From: Pascua guehoae
Lineage: Eukaryota > Basidiomycota > Tremellomycetes > Trichosporonales > Trichosporonaceae
Direction: 5' to 3'
DNA: 64,000 nt
Assembly (NCBI GenBank): GCA_001600415.1
Contig: BCJX01000012.1
Location: 195,516 to 259,515 of the forward strand
In this document: positions 1-9,445 of the stretch, in pieces
Layout: each line of letters opens with the position of its first letter
Position numbering within the stretch: position 1 is the first letter of the stretch
The notes under the pieces: generated by a model
Database searches by the model: none
What the model was told of the DNA's origin: nothing
What the model saw: only the letters and a program-made list of their open reading frames with translations
Position numbers and translations under genes: made by a program

Positions 1-1112
1 TTTCAACCCTGTGCCCGTCATGTGAGTAAGCGGGGCGTGGCGTGTGTGGTTGGCGGTTGGGACGGGGGAGGCGTAGGGGTTACGCCTGGGGGTAGAACCG
101 GACAGCGGGGTTGTGGCTACTGCCGTGACTGTGAACGTGGCGCGGCTGCGATAGTGACGGGCAACAGAGGGTGTGGCAGATTGCCACAAGACAAACCACA
201 GACTCCCGATAGCAGCGAACCCTTCAATCACAGCCCAAGCTAACCCACCAGGAAGCTCTGCGAGATCATCCCCGCCCTCCAGACCTCGCCCGAGACGCTC
301 GAGGCCGCGCGCGCCTTCGGCAAGGCGTGTGGTAAGAGTGAGTACACACGAGGGGCTGCGGAGGCAAGCGGGAAAGTGGACGAGGGCGTAGTGCGTGACG
401 ACGTCGGCGAGGTGGAGAGCCGAGGACGGTATGAGGAGCAGAGGAGCAGGCAAAGGTGCAGAGGTCCTGGAAACGAGAGAGGACAGGCAATGGGCGTCTC
501 GCTCCGTCTGTGCTCTTCTTCTCCTTGTCTCTAGCTGCTGGCGGTTAAACCTCCACACTCTCCCACTGCGTCTTTGGCTGTTAGTGACGGTCACTCCAAG
601 CCCTCCATCTGCGTGTCGCTGGACACTTGGCGTTCGTTGATGTGTTGTGCGGTCGTTTTTCACCACACCTCAGTTGTCTCTCCTCCCACTGCCTAGTCCT
701 CTCCCCAGTCATCTCCGCCTACCACTCCTAAATCCTCCCCCCCATCCATCCCCCCACCCCNCCCCCCGGCGGCGCACTAACACACCCAGCCCTCGCGCAA
801 TCCCGCGACTCGCCCGGCTTTATCGCCAACGCCATCCTGATGCCCATGATCAACGAGGCGGTCATGCTGCTCGAAAAGGGCGTGGCGACAAAGGAGGACA
901 TTGACACGACGTTCCGCCTGGGCATGGGCCACCCCATGGGCCCGCTCACGCTCGCCGACCTGATTGGTCTCGACACGTGCCTCGCCATCCAAAAGGTGCT
1001 GCACACCGAGACGGGCGACTCAAAGTACCGCCCGGCGACGCTGCTCCAGAGCATGGTCGATGCGGGGTGGTACGGCAAGAAGAGCGGAAAGGGATTTTAC
1101 GAGTACAAGTAG
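1..1112 (+). CDS. 3-hydroxyacyl-CoA dehydrogenase, C-terminal part (5' end outside window)
   Basis: Exons read as 1-21, 252-337 and 790-1112 (stop TAG); the gene begins before base 1. The joined peptide opens with FNPVPVM, runs through [20 protein letters not shown] and GKACGK, and continues as [20 protein letters not shown], then [17 protein letters not shown], ending [12 protein letters not shown]. This is the junction and C-terminal substrate/dimerisation domain of the 3-hydroxyacyl-CoA/3-hydroxybutyryl-CoA dehydrogenase family, which oxidises L-3-hydroxyacyl-CoA with NAD+ in beta-oxidation. The NAD-binding N-terminus lies outside. Compartment cannot be judged without the N-terminus; the C-terminus carries no SKL-type peroxisomal signal. 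Both introns are long (230 and 452 bp) and an N sits at 761 in the second, beside a C-rich run. Family assignment is strong. Confidence 0.9.
338..789 (+). other. Long (452 bp) intron of the hydroxyacyl-CoA dehydrogenase gene, with ambiguous base
   Basis: The intron runs from the GTGAGT donor at 338 to the CCAG acceptor ending at 789. It is pyrimidine-rich in its last third and contains the only N of the window (761) within a C-rich run. The protein is continuous across it (GK, then [11 protein letters not shown]), so I see no room for a missed exon. Confidence 0.7.
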
Positions 1113-1568
1113 ACGCATGAGCATGACGTAAGGAGAGAGGGGCGCGGGGGTCATGGGGGATCTGGTGGTGTGGTGGTACTGGCTGGTATTGACGACTTGC
1201 CTCGCCTCGAGATACTCGGCTCGACCCACCGCGCTATCCCTATCCTGCCCACTCCATAGCCATAGGACGCATCAAAAGCCAACAAGACTCCATGCATGGG
1301 TAGCTATGCTGCACTGTGGACTACAACGAGTGTATTGCGTGCCTGTGGGCTACAACGAGTGTACTGGGTGCCATTATTCATCACGCCCATGGCACACGGA
1401 TACGTCCCTCCCTGCCCCTCACGCCCGCCACACGCCCGCCACCGCCGTGTCCACACCGACGTGCTCGGTGTCACATCCACATGCTTTGCTTCCATCCACA
1501 TGGTTTGCTTCCGTCCACATGCTTTTGCTTCCATACACATGCTCGTGTCCGGTCGGATTGTATCGTCC
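1113..1568. repeat. Convergent intergenic spacer with two small tandem repeats
   Basis: There is no gene. A 29-bp unit beginning CTACAACGAGTG is present twice at about 1321-1372. A degenerate unit of about 19 bp (core CCACATGCTTTGCTTC) is repeated four times at about 1474-1546. The spacer lies between the 3' ends of two convergent genes. Confidence 0.7.
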
Positions 1569-4398
1569 TTATTGCGTGCCCGGGGGCGAAGGCGCCTTGC
1601 CCGCCGGCGACCGCTGCTGCTGCTGCGTGGCGTCGGCGTCCACACCGAGATGCCCAAAGCTCTTCGCCAACGAGTCGACCTTGTTGTCTGGCAAAGGGCC
1701 CGTCTGCGTTGGGGGCGAGAGCAGCGTGCTTGGGCTGATAAACTGCGCAGCGGGCGAGGTGCCCGTAGCGCCGGCGGACGGGTGCAGCTTGGACGGGAGG
1801 ACGGGAGGAGAAAATGGAGCGAATGCGGGCAGCGGGGACGCTGGGTCGGCGTGCTGGGCAGGAGGAATGTGCGTGTTGTGCAGCTGGGACGGGGGACGAT
1901 GCGCCGGCATGGACAGGTCGCGGTTTGGTGCAGCGCTGCGCGGACGCGCAGGGTCGACGCTGCCTGCAGGATACGTTGATGGACCACCAGTCGACACTGG
2001 CGTCACGGCACTCCCGCTCGGGGCGCCGAATGTTCCCCGCTGGTCGTACGCCGACCATGGGGCCGAGGCACCACGTCCAATCTCGAGCTGCGCGTACAGG
2101 CGCGACGGCGACAATGGCGCAGAGACAGTGCCAGCCGCGTTTGGGTTGTCGTATGTTGCTGGCCCGCCCCGGCGGCCGGTACGCGTAGGGTACTGCCCCT
2201 CAATACCACGCTCAATACCGCGGGCCATCGTGTCGCGTCCACGCTGAGGAGCATAGTCATCGCGCCCTCGTTGGCTGTAGTCTGGGAGGGGCGCGTCGGC
2301 AACTCCTCCGAGGCCAAGGCCGCTGCTGCTTGGTGGTGGGTGGCTTGCGTTCTGCGACGCGAGCCACGCGTTGTCTGTCGGTGTCGTGTCAAACACCGGC
2401 GTCACGGGTGAATGACCAGGACCAGGCACGGCATCAACTTGCCGTCCTCGGCGTCCACCGTGAACCGGGTCTTGCATTGTGCTGGGGCCGTTGTCGTGAC
2501 GGTGACGCTCGCCTTGGAAGCGGTCAAAGGGCTGCTGCGAATGGCTGCGCCACCCAGGACCGCCGCCAGAGTTGCCATAGGTCGTACGGCCTGCACCAAG
2601 CGTGCGCGGCGCTGGCGACGCGGACCGCGGTGCCCGCAGCAACTCGTCTTCGCGTTCACGACACAATTCGGCGAGCGCAAGGACGGCCCTCTCCGGGCGT
2701 TGTGTGAGGATCTGGGAAGAAAGTGAGCGACTTGTCCCACAGCCTAGGCACTACTTACACGCGTCGCACGCATGAACTCGCCGCGGATGGTGTAGAGCCC
2801 GTCTTTGGTGACCGTACGAGCCACATTGTACGTGATCTCGAATGGGTCCTCAATGCAGAGTCTGTTCCGGTCGCGGGCCATCTCGTTGAGGCCTCCGACG
2901 TCAATCTGCAGTGTGAGCGAAAATAATGCCTTCATGAGTAGCTCACGTCGTTTGTCCAGCCCTTGCTCTCCTTGGTCAACGGTCCTGCACGCAGCGAGAG
3001 GACCATGGTGTTGAACTGGAAATCATGCGAGAAGTACCGGAAGAAGTCGATGAGCCTGTCTTGTGAGCTCTGCACTCTATGTTTGGTGGTCTACGCCGCT
3101 ACTCACAGTTCACCGACGCTCTCAAAGTTGACAGACGACCACTCCTGCCGGAGCATCTCGACGTCGTCGAAGAAGTAGACGTTGCGTCCCTCGAGCATCA
3201 TCTCCTCTTCAGTGATAGGCCGTACGGGGGCAATGCGCTGGAGGTTGGGCAGCACTGGCGGCTGCTTGACGTGGACGAGGAAGTACAGGACCATGAGCGT
3301 GATACCGTCTAGCATGGTCAGCAAGGTAGACTATGCGACGAGGAGTCCTGTCGAGTGGCTTACATGATGAGAGAGTCCCGCGGTATGGCGAGTTGATACG
3401 GCGCCGCTTGGCCCAAACCTTGAGGAAGAGGACAAGGGTGCGGACGCGCGCCGGGTCAATGGTCGCGTATGTCAGAAGCAGGCGCGTGTTCTCGATGGCT
3501 AGCCGGTTCTCAATGCCGATATCACAAGCGATTCCTGGCGCGTGTCAGCACAGACCATAAGGTACATGGTATTCTGCCTCCACTTTTTCAGAGACGACGT
3601 GACCGCCAAACTGATAGGGGACAACGAGGAGATTGGAGGACAAGGGGAAAATGCGGGGTCACGCCGTAATGTCGCACGACGGGTGACGGGCGCTGGGCAC
3701 AGACCGCTCCCAAGCGCGCGCCAACACGCTCATGCACTCACCATATGGCAGGCCCGGAGACGCGGCAAGGTTGAGCTTGATGATCGGAATACGAGCCTTG
3801 GGCAACGGCTTGACGTCAAAGTTTGTCTCCTGCAGCGTTAGGTAAGCTCTGCAAAGGTGACACAAGCCAAACCCAGGTGGCTGAGCAGACGCACGCGTTC
3901 CAAGAGGTCGCCGATCATTGCGACAAACGTCGATGGGTCGAGAGCAGCCTCGGGGTCGTCGATGAGCACGACGAGGTCCATGTCTTGTATCCATCAGCTG
4001 GTTGAAAAATCATCATGGGGTCAAGGGCAACCTACCAGAATTGCGAAGGCCGAATGAGTTGCAGCTGCTTCCAAAGCTCAGAAGGCGCGAGCTGGGCTCG
4101 ATTGTCTTGATGAGTTTCTCAATGAGCGTGCGCACTCTGTCGATCGTCAATGTCCAGTTGCTTGTGGCCCAGGAGAAACACTTCCGCGGTCCTACTGCGA
4201 ACACTTGCTTTCGAGGCAGTCGTGTGGCTACACGTCGGGTGCGGTGGTCACGGCGACGATCACGCCCGCGCCAGGCTGAAAGACTCACTCTTCCTTGATG
4301 GTAAGCTCCTCGGCCGTGGGGAGAAGAGGGAGGACAAAGGAAAAGAGCGACGTCGAAAGGTCGCTCAGGAAGCGCCTGTGAAGGACGCCGGGATGCAT
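1569..4398 (-). CDS. Cid1-family terminal nucleotidyltransferase (non-canonical poly(A)/poly(U) polymerase)
   Basis: Nine exons on the minus strand: 4398-4289, 4136-4036, 3983-3895, 3829-3742, 3534-3364, 3308-3107, 3055-2947, 2905-2759 and 2711-1569, joining in frame to 719 aa. The N-terminus has PTAEEL followed by the nucleotidyltransferase motif FGSSCNSFGLRNSDMDL (about 58-74), giving Gly-Ser and two metal-binding Asp (about D71, D73). A third acidic site follows in ACDIGIEN (about D134). ARIPIIKL, SSYGITLMVLYFL and SSVNFESVGELLIDFFRYFS are typical central/PAP-associated domain blocks. Family members add U or A tails to RNA. The last 350 residues are Ser/Pro/Gly-rich and look disordered, longer than in S. 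pombe Cid1 (from memory). U versus A specificity cannot be decided. Start: a stop lies just upstream in frame. A separate upstream coding exon is not excluded. Confidence 0.88.
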
Positions 4399-6062
4399 GT
4401 TGGGCAACGTGTGCTGATGGTGGTGCTGATGCGTGTAACGATGATGCTGATGCTGATGCGAATGCTGATGCTGTTGTATTCACCGATCAAGATCTGGCGG
4501 AGGAGGTGCGGGGAATGAATCAACGCAGAGGGCAGTCTGTCTCGTAAGTTGATGTCCCTTGGAGTTGGTTCGGGCGATGACCACGAGGAAGAGCGGCTTG
4601 ACGTTTGACGCAGCGAGACAAGGGACGGTGAGGGGAGGGGAGGGAAGGACAGGGGAGGGGAGGGAAGGACAGGGGAGGAGAGGGGAGGTCAGAAGGGAGG
4701 AGGGATGCAAGCGCGGCGTGCTCGAGGAGAGTGACAAGAGGTGATTGACCCCCAAGGATAGCTCGCAAGGTTCGACGAGGGACGCGGGGACGGTTGCTCG
4801 CTCGGGGTTATGATTTTCGCCCGCGCCCACGCCACGCGGAGGGCGCAATTCGGGGTCGACGTTGACGGCACTCTGCACGCTGCGACGGGTGCGCAGCGTG
4901 TGTGGACGATTGCCGGTACCGTAACGGGGTGCGCGGATGGAGGGTTGCAAAACTCACGTATAGGGCGTGGCGAGTCGACCAAGACGCGGTGGAGACAAAG
5001 ACCAGATCCGACAAGTTGGTGACCTGTTTAGATCCAAGTGTGGCGCACAGAGGAGGGACGCGGCTGTTGGGGACGTGCGCGCGCCTGTAGGCTCAGAGGC
5101 GGGGGGGGGTATGCGAGGATGCGAGGATGAGAGGGTGGCGGAGGCGGAGGCGGAGGCGGGGGATGGGGGATTGGGGATGAGGGGATGAGACAAGACGACG
5201 TCTTATCCGCCAGCTGAGAGAGTGGGGTGTGGGGGTGGTGGTGGTGGCGTGTGGTGTAGAGCGTGTGGGGAGCTCCTTGTGGCCGGCCGTTGAGATGTCT
5301 GTCTGAGATTGATTGATCTAGTCACCAGAGGGAGAGAGTCAACTTGTCGCGCGATGGTGTATGTTGGTCGTTTTGGGCGCCAAGTTGCAAGTTGTCGGTC
5401 GGTCGGTCGTTGGTCGTCTGTACACTAAGTATACTGTTCTGTTCCTTCCTTGCTTGCCAGAGTTGACCGCGTTGTACAGCCAAACCAAAACGCGCGCGTG
5501 CATGTCTTCAAACGACTTTTGGTCAGTTCCACACACACAACACCCGTGGGAGAGTTGAGACGGGACCATAAATTCCACCCACCCACCAACAAACACAACT
5601 CCCAAAAAAAAAAGCTGCAAGCCCAAGTCACGTCTCCAATAGGCTGTCCACAATGCCCCTAAACCGTGTTCTAATGTCCGACGGCCCAACCTACAGGACG
5701 CGCGCCAGTCGCGAGCTGGCTCATTGTGCTCATGTGCTCCGCCTCGACGCGTGCCCACGCGGGTCCATCCATGTATACAAGAGTCCAGTAAAACGCCGTC
5801 CGTGGCAGGTATTTAGGCTCTATCGCGCACGATGTGTTCATGTGCAACCAACAAATCAAAGAGCGCCCAACTAGTGTATCGTGCAGGTGTATCATAAAAT
5901 AGCCGATGATGTGCAGGCCATGTCGTTGAGGGGAGGGGGGGTGGATAGATGTGAGAGGAGAATGTGTGTATATGCGAAGTTGAGGTGGTGCAATGTGACG
6001 TGGGGGTTGGTTTTGAATGAGGGGGTATACACGCCAGGGGGGGATCTGTAGTGGGAAATGGT
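4399..6062. other. Gene-free spacer upstream of the Cid1-like gene, with purine-rich tandem repeat
   Basis: It holds no convincing gene. A 20-bp purine unit (AGGGGAGGGGAGGGAAGGAC) is repeated about twice with degenerate flanks at about 4628-4700. GGAGGC repeats occur at about 5141-5160. The strip at 5910-6060 is G/T-rich. The segment contains the promoter of the minus-strand Cid1-like gene and the 3' flank of the RhoGEF gene. Confidence 0.6.
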
Positions 6063-9000
6063 CTATTTACGAGCGCGGTCGGAACCCGCGAGGAGTGATT
6101 CGTGCAGCCCCGCAGCCGACGACTCGTTGCGGAGTTGAATCAGATAAATGACACCAGAACGGTTGCCACGGTCAGAGAGCTCGACAGCGACGCCGGTACG
6201 CCCAACGCGCTCGACGCCGTCGGTCAACACAATGGTCGAGATGAGCACTTTCGACTTGCTGCCCTCGACGACGAGCTGCTTGAGGTTGCGAGCACTCTTT
6301 TCGACGTAGAGCTTGAGCTTGGCAGAGGAGCCCATCGACTTCCACTGCCCATGGCCTTGCTGAAGGAAGACCTTGCACTTCATCTGCGACGTGATGGTCG
6401 TTGGCCCAGTCAGGGTCGCGGCTTCCTCTGATGGCGAAGGCGGCGGCGAGTCTTCGTCGTCCTCAAAGGCACCCTGCACCGGGGTATTGGACCGCAGATC
6501 GCTAAAGCGCGCAGACGGCGGGTCGGGCGGCCGCATGGGGTCGAGATTTTGCGTGTCAATGCGTAACGACTGAGAAGACTGAGTGCGCGGAACACCAGAG
6601 TATGGCGCGCGAGGTGGTTCAAACGAGTCCGAGACAGCACGCATTTGCTGCGGTGCCGAGAGGCTGGAGAAAGTCGAGGCGGTCCGCGATGACGTCGGAG
6701 ACATTGCCCCCCCGGCACCGGGCGGCCACAGATCCTTGCGCTGCTGGGGCATTGCCGAAAAGTCTTGGTTCTGAGGCTGGCCATAGTCCTGGCGCTGAGG
6801 GCCCGACGGGTAGTTGTGACGCTGGGGGCCGTTGGGGTAGCCTTGGTGTTGCTGAGGCTGACCTGGGTATTCCGGATAGCCCTGGTGTTGCTGGGGTTGA
6901 CCTGGGTATTCCGGATAGCCTTGTTGCTGCTGGGATTGACCTGGATAGTCGTGGGGGTCCTGGTAGCCACCAGAAAAGTCCTGCGGTGACTGCGGCGTGG
7001 TGCTACGACCCTGCTGTTGATGTTGCTGGGGAGCGTACTCGCCATGGCCTTGCTGCTGCCCGGGAAGGGGAGGAAGGTCCTGGCGCTGCTGCTGCGCGTG
7101 CGCGAGGTCCTGTCGCTGAGTCTGCAATGGCAGCCATTCAGGACGTTGCGGCGGAGACGTTGGTGACATGAGTCCTTGCTGCTGTTGGGTTGGCGACATG
7201 ATCTGTCCAGGCTGCGGCATGTTGTGTTGCGACGGATACTCGCGGCGCTGGGGTCCAGGTCGGCCAGGCTGGTATTGAACGGGCTGGCGCTGGTGCACGG
7301 GCGGCGCGTTGGAGCTCGGCGAGGTGGGCATAGACTGCGAGGATACACTCGGCGGGGACGCAAACGACGAGGGTGGAGCACCGTCTGACGGCGCGAGCTG
7401 CCCAGGCCTCGGCGCGCCCGCTTGGCGGCTACGCAGGCTGGCGCCACGAGCAGGCAGAGGAGCAGACTGGATAGCAGTCTTCTGGTCTGTTGGCCAAGAG
7501 TCTGCTTGCGGTCCCGGGTCCAGGGACATCTGGCTCATCGGGGCTGCCAAGTCGCGGCCATGTGAATTCGGGCTAGGGAAGTGCATCGGCTGGCCACCGA
7601 TCGGCGAACGGGGTCCTTCGACGGGGGATGTGAGAGCGGCCATGCGCTGGGGCTGGGGCTGGGGCTGGGGCTGGCCGCCTCCTACACAGGTTAGCAGGCT
7701 AATAATATGAAACATGCCCACCTGCAGCAAAGTCGATGCAATCCGCAATGCTCTTCATGATCTGGTCACGCTCCATTTCCGACTCTGCGTGAATGACAAA
7801 CGTCTCCCTACGCATAACGGTCACTGCGACAACGTTGCCTGTATCGGTTAGGACGAATCCGCTGCGGGTTGTGTCACAACACAACGTACTCTGCTGGCCT
7901 TCAACGACTGTCAGGTGCTTGCCGGCGAGAGGCGGGTACGCTAACCACATTTCTGGCATTGGGCCGCCTTCACCCACACGGTTCGGCTGCTCTCGGGCCA
8001 CCTCTTGTGCTTTCGCAGCCTTTTCACTCGCTTCCATCCGCTCGGTAACCAGGAAGAGGTCGGTAAGAATGAACACGTGGGCGCGGCGGTGAATGACTTG
8101 CTGGCCCGTAGAAGAAGGGTTGAAAAAGATTGTCACGTCGTGAGACGAGCGCAGAAACCGGACAAAGCCAAGGTTCGACGGGTTGAGTTGCAATTTGCAT
8201 TTCTGAGGACGTCAGTCTGCTGGATAACAAGGAAATCTCACCCTTGGCTGCATTGTAAACAGATCAATAGTGCGCTCGGGGTCGATTCGGAGATCGAGGT
8301 CGGCCACCGTGGTGCCAAGTGGGGGTAGCTTGGGTGCCCGACCTGGTGACTGACCGACACTGGTTGCGGCAGATGTGGACGAGTTGCGCGTGCTTCCGAC
8401 ACGACTGTTAAATGCAGAAAGGCTGCCTCAGTCAATAACGCCAGTCTAGGTCGCTGCACACGACTTACACGGATTGCGACTCGATAGAGCTGTCCACACC
8501 CGAGCTCGTACGGCTAGTGTCGCCCCCCTTCTCATTTGGCCAGCTGTTTTCTGATGAAGGATGCTGATTGCTCGTGACTGACACGGCAGGCAAATTGTCG
8601 TCTTCGGACACATCATACTCGAGTCGCGCATCCACGTCCGAGATCAAACCCTCGAGACGCTGGTTGGCGCTCCAGAGAAGACGATGGTCGCTGCGACCCT
8701 CGCTTGTACCCTTGAGCAGGCGAGAATAGAGCTTTCGGTAGGTCCGGAGTCGGTTGTAAGGAAGAAGGAAGAGTGCGTCGAGGGTCCAGCGGGAGAGGGG
8801 AGGGGTTGGAGGGTACGCTCTAGACTGCTCTTCAAGGATGTTAGGAAGGAGGGCATTGTTCGTAATAGGAGGATAGTTGTCAAATCCACTGAGGTAGACG
8901 GTGGAATAGCGGCGATAAGCTGGCTCGAGGTCATCGACCTAAACACTTGTTAGCGACCGAGCATGACTGGAGACGCACCCATCGCATGAGTAGATCTCCT

Positions 9001-9445
9001 AGCGCTTGTGGGTTGGAAGGGTTCGGTCCAATGTCCTGCAGCTTCTACGGCGGGTGTTAGCACGGTGGTGCTGTATCGCCTGTCACAGAGTTGACGCAGT
9101 GCGCACAACCGGACAATGTGGGGGACTTACTACACCAAAGGCGCGATTAACGCGGTAAATCGCTTCAATGCAACGGAACATGGCGTCGAGCTTTGGAGGT
9201 GGCAGATCCCTCCTCGACCACGCTGCAGCAACTCGCTACGGTCGTGTCAACATTGCCATCTCGGGCCATAGGAGGAGGCTTGGGAAACACACCTTGATGA
9301 TCATGGCAAGCTGTTCCACATAGTTGAACTCGGACTCTACGAGATCTTCGAGCGGGTTGCTGCGTCTCATTGCGTCGTCGGTTGTTTGTGGTGGTGGCGC
9401 GTACGACTCGCCGCCAACTCGGCGACTTGGCATGGCCATGCTCAT
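6063..9445 (-). CDS. RhoGEF-like protein: DH and PH domains, Gln/Pro-rich linker, conserved C-terminal domain
   Basis: Seven exons: 9445-9293, 9235-9131, 9044-8979, 8938-8469, 8404-8242, 8202-7722 and 7681-6063, joining in frame to 1018 aa. ATG 9445 is the first after an in-frame TAG. The DH domain starts at LEDLVESEFNYVEQLA (about 32) and runs to about 215 (YRKLYSRLL, LLWSANQRLEGLI). A PH domain follows from about 320 (GFVRFLRSSHDVTIF, HVFILTDLFLVTERM) to about 479 (MERDQIMKSIADCI). Residues about 490-900 are Pro/Gln/Ser-rich with tandem YPGQPQQHQG repeats. The last about 115 residues are ordered again (QGHGQWKSMGSSAKLKLY, GVERVGRTGVAVELSDRG). DH-PH proteins catalyse GDP/GTP exchange on Rho/Cdc42 GTPases at membranes. 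The GTPase partner and activity are inferred only. Confidence 0.85.
6820..6935 (-). repeat. In-frame tandem repeat encoding YPGQPQQHQG-type units
   Basis: Within the Gln/Pro-rich linker of the RhoGEF-like protein, a unit of about 14 residues with core YPGQPQQHQG is repeated about two and a half times. The DNA copies are nearly identical, which suggests recent expansion. Confidence 0.75.

Noticed and set aside
1153..2247. Long plus-strand frames opposite the Cid1-like gene's last exon
   Set aside because: They are antisense shadows of the GC-rich disordered C-terminal exon; the minus-strand frame continues into a clear nucleotidyltransferase.
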